This document shows, piece by piece, positions 6,307 through 15,340 of a DNA stretch of 43,155 nt (within the stretch, counting starts at the first letter, position 1; every line of letters starts with the position of its first letter). Made by a program: the position numbers and the translations under genes. The notes below the pieces were generated by a model. That model was given only the letters and a program-made list of their open reading frames with translations. It did no database searches and was not told where the DNA came from. Location: contig JAFLSK010000012.1 in assembly GCA_022510945.1 (NCBI GenBank), forward strand, positions 1 to 43,155, read 5' to 3'. This DNA comes from Ruminococcus sp. GTDB taxonomy: Bacteria > Bacillota > Clostridia > Oscillospirales > Acutalibacteraceae.

Positions 6307-7185
6307 ATGGTGGAACACTTGCTTTCAAGAATCGAAATGAATATGGGCTCTTTTTCAAAAGGGCAGAGAAGAATTGCAAATTATATAGAAGAACATTACG
6401 ATCAGGCGGCGTTTATGACCGCCTCAAAGCTCGGCAAGACTGTCGGCGTGTCGGAGAGCACTGTGGTGCGATTTGCGACCGAACTCGGCTATTCGGGCTA
6501 TCCTAAGCTGCAAAAGGCTATGCAGGAGATGATTCGCGACAAGCTGACCTCTGTGCAGCGTATCGACGTGACCACAAACCGCATCGGCAACAGCAACGTC
6601 CTCGACGCTATTATGAATCAGGACATCGACAAAATCCGCCGCACACTTGAGGAAACCTCTCACAAGGATTTTGAAAAAGCGGTGAAGTCGATAGTTAACG
6701 CACGCCGTATCTACATCTTCGGCGTTCGCTCCACAGCGTCGCTCGCTCAGTTTTTAGGCTATTACTTCGGACTTATTTTTGATAACGTAAGGGTGATTAC
6801 GGACACTTCAAAAACCCATACCTACGAGCAGCTTTTCCGCATAAGCGAAAAGGACGTTATGATTGGTATCAGCTTCCCGCGTTACAGCACTATGGCTGTC
6901 GAGTCAATGACCCTTGCGCGTGACCGCGGCGCTAACGTAATTGCGATTACGGATAGTATGGTTTCTCCGCTCGTTTCAGCGGCTGACGAGGTGCTTATCG
7001 CGCGCAGCGATATGGCTTCCGTCGTAGATTCCCTCGTTGCTCCGCTGAGCCTTATAAATGCGCTTATCGTTGCGACCGTGCTCGAGAAGAAGGACGAGGT
7101 AACGGACACCTTCCGCGAGTTAGAGATGGTATGGAATCATCAGGGCGTTTACGACAACAATCCTTCAAAGATAGATGAGCAGTAA
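6307..7185 (+). CDS. RpiR-family transcriptional regulator (HTH + SIS)
   Basis: The protein (292 aa) has an N-terminal HTH_6 domain (SESTVVRFATELGYSGYPKL) and a C-terminal SIS sugar-phosphate-binding domain (YIFGVRSTASLAQFLGYYFG; IGISFPRYSTMAVESMTLA). RpiR regulators usually sense phosphosugars. The frame opens at a GTG at 6253, but the ATG at 6307 has AAGGAAG upstream and begins the family's normal N-terminus, MVEHLLSRIEMNMG, so I chose it. It overlaps the downstream flavoprotein gene by 11 nt and likely heads an operon to rpsA. The effector is not predictable from sequence. Confidence 0.92.
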   Translation: MVEHLLSRIEMNMGSFSKGQRRIANYIEEHYDQAAFMTASKLGKTVGVSESTVVRFATELGYSGYPKLQKAMQEMIRDKLTSVQRIDVTTNRIGNSNVLDAIMNQDIDKIRRTLEETSHKDFEKAVKSIVNARRIYIFGVRSTASLAQFLGYYFGLIFDNVRVITDTSKTHTYEQLFRISEKDVMIGISFPRYSTMAVESMTLARDRGANVIAITDSMVSPLVSAADEVLIARSDMASVVDSLVAPLSLINALIVATVLEKKDEVTDTFRELEMVWNHQGVYDNNPSKIDEQ

Positions 7186-8404
7186 GGTTGTAGTTGTCGG
7201 AGGCGGAGCCGCGGGCCTTATGGCGGCTGGTTTTGCCGCGTATTACGGTGCGGACGTAATCGTGCTTGAGAAGATGCCACGCGTCGGACGAAAGCTGATG
7301 ATAACGGGAAAAGGACGGTGTAACCTCGCGAATTTTTGCGACGTACAGACGTTTATGCAGAACGTTCCCGTAAATAACCGCTTTCTCTATAGCGCGCTCA
7401 ACAACTTCACTCCCGAGGATATTGTGGACTTTTTCGAAGAGAAGGGTCTGCGCACCAAGGTCGAGCGCGGAAACCGCGTTTTCCCGATTTCTGATAAGGC
7501 TGTCGACGTTGTCGATACTCTGAGGTGTTTCGTTACCGATAACGGTGCTAAGATTGTCACCGCAACGGTTGAGGATATACTAACGGAAAACGGTGCGATA
7601 ACAGGTGTTAAAGCCGACGGAAAGGTCTACAAAGCCGACAAGGTTATCCTTGCAACAGGCGGCGCAAGCTATCCTCGCACCGGCTCTACGGGCGACGGCT
7701 ATATATTCGCAGAAAAGTCAGGACATACTATAATAACCCCGAAGCCATCTTTAGTCCCGCTCGAAAGCCCCGACTCCGATTGCAAAAAAATGCAGGGACT
7801 CTCGCTTAAAAATGTCGCTCTGAAAATCACCGACAGTAACGGAAAGCAGGTATACAGCGACTTCGGCGAAATGCTGTTTACCCACTTCGGTATCTCGGGA
7901 CCGATGGTGCTCTCGGCAAGCTGCAATATGCGCGACTATTCCTCGGGATATACCGCTCATATCGACCTCAAGCCCGCGCTTGATTTTGAACAGCTTGACC
8001 TGCGAGTTCAGCGCGACTTTAAGGAGAATATAAACAGAGCGGTTTCCAACTCGCTCTCAAAGCTTTTGCCGCGCAAGCTGATTCCCGTCGTGCTGGAAAG
8101 ATGGGGAACAGACCCCGACAAAAAGTGCAACTCAGTAACCAAAGAGGAGCGTAAGGCTCTTGTAAATATAATAAAGGATTTAACTATTGCTATCTCAAAT
8201 CCGCGTCCGATTGAGGAGGCTATCATAACCTCAGGCGGCGTGAAGGTTTCTGAGATTAACCCCAAAACTATGGAAAGCAAGCTTGTTTGCGGCCTCTACT
8301 TTGCAGGAGAGATTATCGACGTGGACGCGTACACGGGCGGCTTTAACCTCGTTATAGCCTGGTCAACAGGCAAGCTTGCGGGCGAATCCGCGGCAATGTA
8401 TTAA
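7175..8404 (+). CDS. NAD(P)/FAD-dependent oxidoreductase, HI0933/BaiN family
   Basis: The 409-aa flavoprotein has a dinucleotide-binding GGGAAGLMAAG near the N-terminus, the family signature GKGRCNLAN, the internal TGGASYPRTGSTGDGY and a C-terminal FAD-contact segment (CGLYFAGEIIDVDAYTGGFN). Members are often called YhiN/HI0933; some are linked to bile-acid dehydroxylation (BaiN), but that role cannot be inferred here, since the gene lies before cmk-plsC-ispH as in many Clostridia. The start codon lies inside the end of rpiR, so translation is coupled. Confidence 0.9.
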   Translation: MSSKVVVVGGGAAGLMAAGFAAYYGADVIVLEKMPRVGRKLMITGKGRCNLANFCDVQTFMQNVPVNNRFLYSALNNFTPEDIVDFFEEKGLRTKVERGNRVFPISDKAVDVVDTLRCFVTDNGAKIVTATVEDILTENGAITGVKADGKVYKADKVILATGGASYPRTGSTGDGYIFAEKSGHTIITPKPSLVPLESPDSDCKKMQGLSLKNVALKITDSNGKQVYSDFGEMLFTHFGISGPMVLSASCNMRDYSSGYTAHIDLKPALDFEQLDLRVQRDFKENINRAVSNSLSKLLPRKLIPVVLERWGTDPDKKCNSVTKEERKALVNIIKDLTIAISNPRPIEEAIITSGGVKVSEINPKTMESKLVCGLYFAGEIIDVDAYTGGFNLVIAWSTGKLAGESAAMY

Positions 8405-8422
8405 AGAAAGGAATATACCATT

Positions 8423-9103
8423 ATGTCTATCGCAATTGCAATCGACGGACCTGCAGGCGCAGGGAAAAGCACAATTTCAAAATTCGCAGCAAAAAAGCTC
8501 GGATTTATCTATATCGACACGGGCGCACTCTACCGCACGGTAGGTCTCGCCGCGACGAGAGCAGGTGTTGAGCCCGTTGAGGGCAAAGAGGTCGACGAGC
8601 TCCTCTCTAAAATCACCGTTGAGCTTACCTTCAACGAGAAGGGCGAGCAGGTTGTTTTACTCGACAAGGAGGACGTTTCCGGTCTTATCCGTACTCCCGA
8701 GGCGTCAATGATGGCGTCCAAAATTTCCGCTATCCCGTCAGTGCGCGCTTATCTTCTTGATTTACAGCGTAATATGGCAAAGACCAATAACGTTATTATG
8801 GACGGCCGCGATATCGGTACGGTAGTTCTGCCCGACGCAGAGGTTAAGATTTTCCTTACTGCCGCTCCCGAGGCGCGCGCAAAGCGCCGCTACGACGAGC
8901 TTGTTGAGAAGGGTATGGACGTAAAATACGAGGATATTTTAGAGGACGTAAAGACCCGCGACTACAACGACTCCCACCGCGATATCGCCCCGCTCAAGCA
9001 GGCGGACGACGCTATACTCGCCGACACAACCGAGATTGACCTCGAAGGCAGTATTGAGCTGATTATCAATATAATTAAGGAGCACAGCAATGGCACAGTC
9101 TAA
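8423..9103 (+). CDS. cmk: Cytidylate kinase
   Basis: Cmk (226 aa) phosphorylates CMP and dCMP. Visible are the P-loop DGPAGAGKST, the CMP-binding DGRDIGTVVLPDA, and the lid region RDYNDSHRDIAPLKQADDA. Length is typical. A GGAAT ribosome site precedes the ATG. The 3' end overlaps plsC by 14 nt. The cmk-plsC-ispH/rpsA order is conserved in Clostridia. Confidence 0.97.
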   Translation: MSIAIAIDGPAGAGKSTISKFAAKKLGFIYIDTGALYRTVGLAATRAGVEPVEGKEVDELLSKITVELTFNEKGEQVVLLDKEDVSGLIRTPEASMMASKISAIPSVRAYLLDLQRNMAKTNNVIMDGRDIGTVVLPDAEVKIFLTAAPEARAKRRYDELVEKGMDVKYEDILEDVKTRDYNDSHRDIAPLKQADDAILADTTEIDLEGSIELIINIIKEHSNGTV

Positions 9104-9716
9104 AGCCCTCTATGCGTTCGGCAGAGTAGTCTGCACTCCGGTTTTTAAACTCATATACCGCTATAAGATTATTAACGGGAATAATATTCCTAATGACGGC
9201 AAGGGATATATTCTCGCTCCGAATCACTTGTCGTTTTCCGACCCTATTCTTGTCGCCCTGGGACAGAAGAGAAGGCTCAACTTTATGGCAAAAGACGAGC
9301 TATTCAAAAACAAGTTCTTCTCCTGGCTTATCCGCAGTCTCGGCGCTTTCCCAGTAAAGCGCGGAGCAGGCGACGGCAAGGCTATCAAAAACGGCGAGGA
9401 TATAATAAACGAAGGTAACCTGATGACTATTTTCATCGAGGGCGGCAGGAGCAAGACAGGCGAATTAATGCGTCCGCGTTCCGGTTTTGCAATGATTGCT
9501 CAGCAGACAAATGCACCTGTAGTCCCTGTGTGCATCACAAAAATCGGCAAGGGATTTTTCGCTAAAAGAATTATACACTTCGCTGACCCTATTTCCGTAG
9601 CCGATCTCGGACTCGACTCGGTCGACAGACGCGCGCTTCGAAATGCGAGCAACATCGTTATGGGCAAAATTAAAGAAATGAGAGAGCACGATTTAAATGA
9701 GTATTCATCTTGCTAA
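9090..9716 (+). CDS. plsC: 1-acyl-sn-glycerol-3-phosphate acyltransferase
   Basis: PlsC (208 aa) is a membrane-associated enzyme that acylates lysophosphatidic acid to phosphatidic acid. The HX4D catalytic box is NHLSFSDP, and the glycerol-phosphate-binding motif is IEGGRSKTGELMRPRSGF. The length matches bacterial PlsC. A GGAG site precedes the ATG, which lies within the end of cmk; the gene's own end overlaps the next by 20 nt. Confidence 0.94.
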   Translation: MAQSKALYAFGRVVCTPVFKLIYRYKIINGNNIPNDGKGYILAPNHLSFSDPILVALGQKRRLNFMAKDELFKNKFFSWLIRSLGAFPVKRGAGDGKAIKNGEDIINEGNLMTIFIEGGRSKTGELMRPRSGFAMIAQQTNAPVVPVCITKIGKGFFAKRIIHFADPISVADLGLDSVDRRALRNASNIVMGKIKEMREHDLNEYSSC

Positions 9717-11808
9717 AACAGCGGGTTTCTGCTTCGGCGTTGACCGCGCGGTTGAAATTGTTGACGACCTTCTTAAAAACGGAAAAAAGGTATGTACCCT
9801 CGGACCTATTATCCACAATATGGAAATGGTTTCGGAGCTTGAGAGCCGCGGCTGTCTTGCGATTGATAAGGTCGAGGACTGTCCTGAGGACAGCACCATC
9901 GTTATCCGTTCCCACGGAGTAGGGCAGAGTACTATGGACGACATCACCGAGCAGGGCTTAAACTGCGTTGACGCAACGTGCCCGTTCGTCAAGAAAATCC
10001 ATAATATTGTAAAAAAAGCCGGTGCTGCCGGTATCCCCGTTCTTATTGCGGGAAACAAAAATCACCCCGAAATTCAGGGAATAATCGGTCACTGCTCGAG
10101 TAAGTGTTATACGTTTAACAACGACGAAGAGCTTAAGAATCTTGTCGATATAATTCCTTTAAGTAATAATGACGAGGTTTTTGTGGTCGCACAAACCACT
10201 TTTAGCAAAAAAGAATGGAAAAAATGTTTAAAAACTGTAAAAAAGGTCTATACAAATTCAAAAATATTTGATACAATATGTAAGGCTACATCGGAACGAC
10301 AGGAGGAGGCGGAGCGGATTGCCGCCGAATCCGACTTAATGATAGTTATAGGCGACCGCCACAGCTCAAACACTGCAAAGCTCTACGATATTTGCAAGAG
10401 TAGGTGCGCCGATACCTGTCTTATTGAAACTGCTAAAGAGTTAGATATGACTCTCGTTAGTAATTCAAATTCCATTGGTGTAACTGCCGGCGCTTCAACA
10501 CCGGCAAGGATAATAAAGGAGGTACTGGATACAATGAGTGAAGAAATCAAATCCAGCGAAACTGTTGAAACAGAATCTTTTGAGGAGATGCTTGAGGAAT
10601 CCCTCAAAAATTTGAATACTAATGAGAGGGTAAAAGGCGTAGTCGTAAGCGTAGCACCTAACGAAGTTATCGTTGACGTAGGCAGAAAACAGTCGGGCTA
10701 TATCCCCGCTGACGAGCTTTCAAACGATCCTCAGGCTAAGCCCGAGGACGTAGTCAAGGTTGGCGACGAGCTCGAGCTTCTTATAATGAAGACCAACGAC
10801 GTTGAAGGAACCATTATGCTTTCCAAGCGCAGAGTAGACGCTCAGAAGGGCTGGGAAGAACTTAAGACTCTTGCTGAGTCCGACGAGATTTTAACAGGTA
10901 AGGTTGCTTCCGTTGTTAAGGGCGGCGTAATCGTTATCTATAACGACAACCGCGTATTTATCCCTGCTTCTCAGGCTACCGCGTCACGCGACGACAGCCT
11001 CGAGGATTTAGTAGGTCAGGAAGTACAGTTCAAGCTTATCGAAGCGTCACAGCGCGGCAGAATGAGAAGAATCGTAGGCTCAATCCGCGTAGTGCTCCGT
11101 GAGCAGCGTGCAGCTCAGAGAGCTACATTCTGGGAGACATGTGAGGTAGGTAAGCGCTACACAGGTACTGTAAAGTCCCTCACAAGCTACGGCGCATTTG
11201 TTGACCTCGGCGGCGTTTTCGGAATGATTCACATTTCCGAGCTTTCCTGGACGCACATCAAGAACCCATCTGAGGTTGTAAGCGTAGGCGACAAGGTTGA
11301 CGTATATATCAAGGATATCAACGAGGAGACCAAGAAGATTTCTCTCGGTTACAAGGATCCCGACGCTAATCCGTGGGAGATTCTCCGCCGCGATTATCCT
11401 GTTGACACAGTAGTTGACGCTACTATCGTAGGTCTCACGACATTCGGTGCGTTTGCTAACGTTATCCCGGGTATTGACGGTCTTATCCACATTTCACAGA
11501 TTGCTAACAAGAGAATCGAGAAGCCCGAGGATGTTCTCTCCGTAGGCGAGAAGGTTCAGGCTAAGATTATCGCTATCGACTTCGAGAACAAGCGCGTAAG
11601 CCTTTCAATCCGTGCTCTCATTCCTGAGGAAGCTTCCGAGGAGGCTCCTGTAGTTGAGGAAGAGAAGGCAGAGGAAGAGGTTGTTGCTTCTACCGAGACT
11701 CCTGCTGAGGAGGAAGTAGTTGCTACAACTGAGACTCCCGTAGAAGAGCCTGTTGCAGAAGAGGTTGCTGAGGCAGCTGCTGAAGAAGAGGCTCCCGCTG
11801 AGGAATAA
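9697..11808 (+). CDS. ispH: IspH (HMBPP reductase) fused to S1-domain protein
   Basis: The 703-aa fusion begins with IspH (residues 1 to about 279), the [4Fe-4S] enzyme making IPP/DMAPP in the MEP pathway. Its cluster cysteines are visible in AGFCFGVDRAV, DATCPFVKKIH and FDTICKATSERQ. From about residue 305 there are four S1 RNA-binding repeats (start points VKGVVVSVAPN, LTGKVASVVKG, YTGTVKSLTSYGAF, VDATIVGLTTFGAF), followed by a Glu/Val/Ala-rich tail of about 65 residues. Such fusions are known in Clostridia. Anomaly: AAAGGAGGT at 10515-10523 lies 10 nt before an in-frame ATG (10534, Met280) exactly at the junction, so a free S1 protein of 424 aa may also be made. Confidence 0.95.
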   Translation: MSIHLAKTAGFCFGVDRAVEIVDDLLKNGKKVCTLGPIIHNMEMVSELESRGCLAIDKVEDCPEDSTIVIRSHGVGQSTMDDITEQGLNCVDATCPFVKKIHNIVKKAGAAGIPVLIAGNKNHPEIQGIIGHCSSKCYTFNNDEELKNLVDIIPLSNNDEVFVVAQTTFSKKEWKKCLKTVKKVYTNSKIFDTICKATSERQEEAERIAAESDLMIVIGDRHSSNTAKLYDICKSRCADTCLIETAKELDMTLVSNSNSIGVTAGASTPARIIKEVLDTMSEEIKSSETVETESFEEMLEESLKNLNTNERVKGVVVSVAPNEVIVDVGRKQSGYIPADELSNDPQAKPEDVVKVGDELELLIMKTNDVEGTIMLSKRRVDAQKGWEELKTLAESDEILTGKVASVVKGGVIVIYNDNRVFIPASQATASRDDSLEDLVGQEVQFKLIEASQRGRMRRIVGSIRVVLREQRAAQRATFWETCEVGKRYTGTVKSLTSYGAFVDLGGVFGMIHISELSWTHIKNPSEVVSVGDKVDVYIKDINEETKKISLGYKDPDANPWEILRRDYPVDTVVDATIVGLTTFGAFANVIPGIDGLIHISQIANKRIEKPEDVLSVGEKVQAKIIAIDFENKRVSLSIRALIPEEASEEAPVVEEEKAEEEVVASTETPAEEEVVATTETPVEEPVAEEVAEAAAEEEAPAEE
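10515..10536 (+). promoter_or_regulatory. Internal Shine-Dalgarno and in-frame ATG within the ispH-rpsA fusion
   Basis: AAAGGAGGT (10515-10523), a 10-nt spacer and ATG (10534-10536) in frame with the fusion. Starting here gives a 424-aa four-S1 protein beginning MSEEIKSSE. The motif encodes Lys-Glu-Val of the last IspH helix, so chance cannot be excluded, but it is the best SD match in the region. Confidence 0.55.
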
Positions 11809-11824
11809 TTAACTACATAAATTT

Positions 11825-11853
11825 GGGCTGTTGCTTTTGCAACAGCCCTTTTT
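11825..11853 (+). terminator. Terminator of the rpiR-rpsA operon
   Basis: GGGCTGTTGC (11825-11834) pairs perfectly with GCAACAGCCC (11839-11848) across TTTT and is followed by five T. Confidence 0.95.
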
Positions 11854-12538
11854 ATATGTTCAGTTCTTGTCTCTTTTTCATCTTGCGCCAACTGTAAAAA
11901 CCGTACAAATCGTTTACCCAAAACATAACAAAGCAAGCAATCATTGAGATATACGAAATATCCTTTATACTTGCAATCACCCAAAGTACAATTAAAACAA
12001 CGTCATTTGCTGCGTAGGCAAGTGCATAGTTCTCGTTGCGTAGCACCGTGAGGGAAGAAGCAAAAAAGCTTGTAGCTACTGATAATGTGCTGAATAGCAA
12101 GCTGTTTGTACCTAAGAATTTAAGTATAAAATAAAATGCAATAGTGACGGCAATTGTTAAAACGGTAAGTCCTATCCATTTTGTTTTATTCAGCTTTGCG
12201 ACCTTTACTTCATTCGCCTTTTCGTAGGGATTTTTAATCCATGTATATACGGACAGCGCCGCAATCGGTGCGGACATTCCGACGTATGTAATCATCTCGC
12301 CGTAATACTTTTGTTCAAATGAAATCAAGGCGTAAAAAATAGCAAAAAAGATAATGAGCAGTTGACCGATTACCTTGCCTTTGGCGTGGAGTATCAGCGC
12401 AGTAACTCCGATTATTGACCCAAACATCGACAGAATGTTGAAATCTTTTGCAAAAACGGATGACGCCGCAACCACTATAACCGATACTGTCCACAGTATT
12501 TTATCAAACAATGTTAATTCTTTTAAAGAAAATTTCAT
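11852..12538 (-). CDS. pnuC: PnuC-family vitamin-precursor transporter
   Basis: This integral membrane protein (228 aa) has about seven hydrophobic helices and the PnuC pattern, including GQLLIIFFAIFYALISFEQKYYGE and the C-terminal NDLYGFYSWRKM. PnuC carriers mediate facilitated uptake of nicotinamide riboside (related proteins carry riboflavin, thiamine or nucleosides), trapped by later phosphorylation. The substrate cannot be fixed here: no FMN or TPP riboswitch motif is visible, which disfavours RibM/PnuT. The gene has its own promoter and a roughly 115-nt structured leader ending in a terminator-like hairpin just before the ribosome site. Confidence 0.85.
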   Translation of the reverse strand: MKFSLKELTLFDKILWTVSVIVVAASSVFAKDFNILSMFGSIIGVTALILHAKGKVIGQLLIIFFAIFYALISFEQKYYGEMITYVGMSAPIAALSVYTWIKNPYEKANEVKVAKLNKTKWIGLTVLTIAVTIAFYFILKFLGTNSLLFSTLSVATSFFASSLTVLRNENYALAYAANDVVLIVLWVIASIKDISYISMIACFVMFWVNDLYGFYSWRKMKKRQELNI

Positions 12539-12558
12539 ATAACGTATTTACACTCCAT

Positions 12559-12654
12559 AAAAAGCATTCGTCTACATATCTTCTAAGACCTAACGATATG
12601 TAACCGAATGCTTTTGCATTTTTCTACCCGGTGGCAGTAATTATTCAATTTGAC
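12559..12654 (-). promoter_or_regulatory. Structured pnuC leader with terminator-like hairpin (candidate riboswitch/attenuator)
   Basis: Within the 5' UTR, a small CTGCC/GGTAG hairpin (12637-12624, tetraloop) precedes a long hairpin: AAAGCATTCG-type arms 12614-12605 with 12570-12561 (10 bp), then an inner stem ACATATC/GATATGT (12601-12595 with 12580-12574). TTTTT follows, then the GGAG ribosome site. This is an intrinsic terminator placed between promoter and gene, hence probable attenuation. I cannot match it to a known aptamer. Confidence 0.6.
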
Positions 12655-12660
12655 TTTGTG

Positions 12661-12689
12661 AGTATATCATTAATTAGTGTCAGTGTCAA
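12661..12689 (-). promoter_or_regulatory. Promoter of pnuC
   Basis: On the minus strand, consensus TTGACA (12689-12684), 17-bp spacer, TATACT (12666-12661). The predicted start near 12654 gives a leader of about 115 nt. Confidence 0.85.
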
Positions 12690-12693
12690 CCGA

Positions 12694-13389
12694 TTACAGT
12701 ATATCTTTTATTTCTTCAAGAGATTTGACGATATAATCAAGCTTAAGATTGTCTGGCGTGGGTTGTTTCTTTCTGTTAAACCAGCACACCTTCATACCGC
12801 TGTCGATACCGCCCTTCATATCCGAAGTGAGCGAGTCACCTATCATAATAATTTCATAAGGTTTTATTTCATTATTAGAATTATTATTTAAGATTTTAAT
12901 TCCAAAATCGAAAAATAATTTGCTCGGTTTTTGGGCTCCAACAGCCTCGGAAATAAACAACTCTGTAAAATATTCACCCAAACCGCTGGTTTTTATTCGG
13001 TTTGCCTGTTGCTTATAAGGTCCGTTGCTTGCGGCACAGACTATGTATTTTTCGGAAAGATATTTGAGTGTTTCCTCAGCGCCGTCTATAGGTATTGCGC
13101 TGTCAAAAAGAAATCTGCGAAAGTAATCCTCGAACACAACGCCGTCGAAATCTATACCAAGCTCCTTGAAAATCAAATTCCATCTGATTTTCTTTAGTTT
13201 CTCGAAGGTGATGACTCCGTCCTCAATTTGTTTCCACAGCCCCGTGTTTATCCTAAGAAATTCGTCAAACATCCACTCCTCATACTTTTTGAGCGCAAAC
13301 TTCTCAAAGCCTGTGCGCATCGCGTCTTTAACGTACGCGTCGAAGTCGAGTATCGTGTTGTCGATATCCATAAAAACAGCTTTAATCAT
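12694..13389 (-). CDS. HAD hydrolase, YjjG-like pyrimidine nucleotidase
   Basis: This HAD subfamily IA phosphatase (231 aa) has motif I DIDNTILDF, motif II AASNGPYKQQANRIKTSGL, the motif III Lys in VGAQKPSKLFF, and motif IV IMIGDSLTSDM. The motif II/III wording resembles YjjG, which dephosphorylates UMP, dUMP and dTMP and protects against non-canonical nucleotides. An insertion NNNSNNE lies near residue 168. An AGGAATG site precedes the ATG. A terminator separates it from the upstream mutase gene. Its proximity to pnuC suggests nucleotide/nucleoside salvage, but that is only contextual. Confidence 0.85.
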   Translation of the reverse strand: MIKAVFMDIDNTILDFDAYVKDAMRTGFEKFALKKYEEWMFDEFLRINTGLWKQIEDGVITFEKLKKIRWNLIFKELGIDFDGVVFEDYFRRFLFDSAIPIDGAEETLKYLSEKYIVCAASNGPYKQQANRIKTSGLGEYFTELFISEAVGAQKPSKLFFDFGIKILNNNSNNEIKPYEIIMIGDSLTSDMKGGIDSGMKVCWFNRKKQPTPDNLKLDYIVKSLEEIKDIL

Positions 13390-13401
13390 AAAAACATTCC
13401 T

Positions 13402-13438
13402 AAAAAAGAGGCCATAATTCCGTCGGAACTATGACCTC
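13402..13438 (-). terminator. Terminator of the phosphohexomutase gene
   Basis: On the minus strand a 14-bp stem with one imperfect pair region (13438-13425 with 13421-13408) and a 3-nt loop is followed by TTTTTT (13407-13402). Confidence 0.88.
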
Positions 13439-13447
13439 AATTATTTT

Positions 13448-15166
13448 TTAAACTCCGAGTAATTTTTTCATAGCCGCTTCTAACTTGTCGGTGACAACCT
13501 GAGCGTCATCTTTATCCTTGCCGACAGCGGTGAGATAAATCTTTATCTTCGGTTCCGTGCCGCTCGGACGGACGATAGCCATATTATCCTCGTCGAGGTT
13601 AAACTGAATAACGTTCGACTTCGGAAGGTTTATTTCCTTTTCCTCACCCGTCACGATATCCTTCTCAACACTGAGCTTGTAATCAGCTGTTTTGAGCACC
13701 TTGTAGCCCGCAATCTCAACGGGAGCGTTAGCGCGGATAGACGCCATAATGTCAGCCATCTTCTGCATACCCTCAGCGCCCGCAAACTCGAAGGAAAGGG
13801 TTGTGTTCTTGTAATAGCCGAACTCTTCGTAAAGACCGTCGATAACCTGAGCGAGAGTCTTGCCCTGTTTCTTGAATGTCGCCGCCATTTCGCAGATAAG
13901 CATTGAAGCAACAACCGCGTCCTTATCTCTTACATAAGAGCCGGCAAGGTAGCCGTAGCTTTCCTCAAAGCCGAATACATAGTTATCCTCGTCGCCTGTT
14001 TTTTCGAGGTTGAGAATGATTTCGCCGATATACTTAAAGCCGGTGAGAACGTTCTTAAGCTCAACGTTGTATTTTTCGCAGAGCTTCTCAACAAGCTTCG
14101 ATGTAACGATAGTTTTAACAACAACGGGCTTTTCGGGAAGTGTGCCGTTAGCCTTTCTGTTCGAGAGGATATACTCCGTGAGCATAATTCCGTCTTCGTT
14201 ACCCGTGATAAGCCTGTAGCTGCCGTCGTAATCCTTTACGGCGATACCAACGCGGTCAGCGTCGGGGTCAGTCGCAAGGAGAAGGTCGGGCTTAACCTTT
14301 TCGCACATATCGAGTCCGAGCTGTAAAGCCTCTTTAATCTCGGGGTTAGGGTAGGGGCAGGTTGTGAAGTTACCGTCCGGGAGTTCCTGCTCCTTTACGA
14401 TTGTGACGTCTTTAACGCCGATTTCGTCGAGTATTCTGCGAACAAGCTTGTTACCTGTGCCGTTGAGCGGTGTGTAAACTACTTTAAGGTCAGCGCCCTC
14501 GCATACGCCGGGGTTAATCTGCTGCTCCTTAACTCTTTCGATGTAGCTTGTGTACACGTCGTCGGAAACGTACTCAACAAGTCCCTTTTCAATAGCCTCG
14601 TCTAAATCCATCGTCTTAACGTCGTCGAATATGTCAATCTTGCAGATTTCGTCATAGACAGCGTTAGCCGCAACGTCCGTCATCTGACAGCCGTCCTCGC
14701 CGTACGCCTTGTAGCCGTTGTAAGCCGCGGGGTTGTGGCTTGCTGTTACCATAATACCCGCCTGACACTTAAAGTATCTTACGAGGTAGGAGAGAACAGG
14801 TGTGGGCTGGAGCTCGCTTGTGATGTATACCTTAATCCCGTTGGCAGCTAAAACCTTAGCCGCCTCAATCATGAATACGTCTGCCTTAATTCTGCTGTCG
14901 TGAGAAATCGCAACAGCGCCCTTGCCGTATTTATTAAGAACGTAATTTGCAAGTCCCTGTGTAGCCTGACGAACAACGTAGATGTTCATTCTGTTAGTTC
15001 CTGCGCCGATAATACCTCTCAGTCCAGCCGTGCCGAACTCGAGGCTTCTGTAAAAGCGCTCGTGAATTTCCTTTTCATTTCCTTCAACGCTCTTAAGCTC
15101 ATCGACTAAATCTTTATCTTCGTTAGCCTTCTTGAGCCAGAGCTCGTAATTACCCATAAAATCCAT
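13448..15166 (-). CDS. Phospho-sugar mutase (phosphoglucomutase/phosphomannomutase)
   Basis: This alpha-D-phosphohexomutase (572 aa) interconverts hexose 1- and 6-phosphates for glycogen or cell-wall sugar metabolism. The phosphoserine loop TASHNP has Ser143; the Mg-binding loop is LATDPDADRVG; the sugar-binding loop is FGFEESYGY; the phosphate-binding loop is RPSGTEPKIKIYL. The length fits the PgcA-type bacterial enzymes. AGGAGGT lies 6 nt before the first ATG, which decides the start over the ATG three codons later. Glucose versus mannose preference is not decidable from sequence. Confidence 0.94.
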   Translation of the reverse strand: MDFMGNYELWLKKANEDKDLVDELKSVEGNEKEIHERFYRSLEFGTAGLRGIIGAGTNRMNIYVVRQATQGLANYVLNKYGKGAVAISHDSRIKADVFMIEAAKVLAANGIKVYITSELQPTPVLSYLVRYFKCQAGIMVTASHNPAAYNGYKAYGEDGCQMTDVAANAVYDEICKIDIFDDVKTMDLDEAIEKGLVEYVSDDVYTSYIERVKEQQINPGVCEGADLKVVYTPLNGTGNKLVRRILDEIGVKDVTIVKEQELPDGNFTTCPYPNPEIKEALQLGLDMCEKVKPDLLLATDPDADRVGIAVKDYDGSYRLITGNEDGIMLTEYILSNRKANGTLPEKPVVVKTIVTSKLVEKLCEKYNVELKNVLTGFKYIGEIILNLEKTGDEDNYVFGFEESYGYLAGSYVRDKDAVVASMLICEMAATFKKQGKTLAQVIDGLYEEFGYYKNTTLSFEFAGAEGMQKMADIMASIRANAPVEIAGYKVLKTADYKLSVEKDIVTGEEKEINLPKSNVIQFNLDEDNMAIVRPSGTEPKIKIYLTAVGKDKDDAQVVTDKLEAAMKKLLGV

Positions 15167-15340
15167 AAAATTACCTCCTGATAAAATTCAAATCAGTTGT
15201 GCAATATTCTAATAAAAATTTCCCTTTTACTCCATTATAAAAGAATACACTTTACTATATCATATTACTGAATTTTTTTCAATCAACAAATATAAAAAAA
15301 TGAAAATTTTAGCTTCATTTTTACAATTTAAACAAAAATC

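Noticed and set aside
12559..12654. FMN or TPP riboswitch before pnuC
   Set aside because: The conserved aptamer cores are not visible in the leader.
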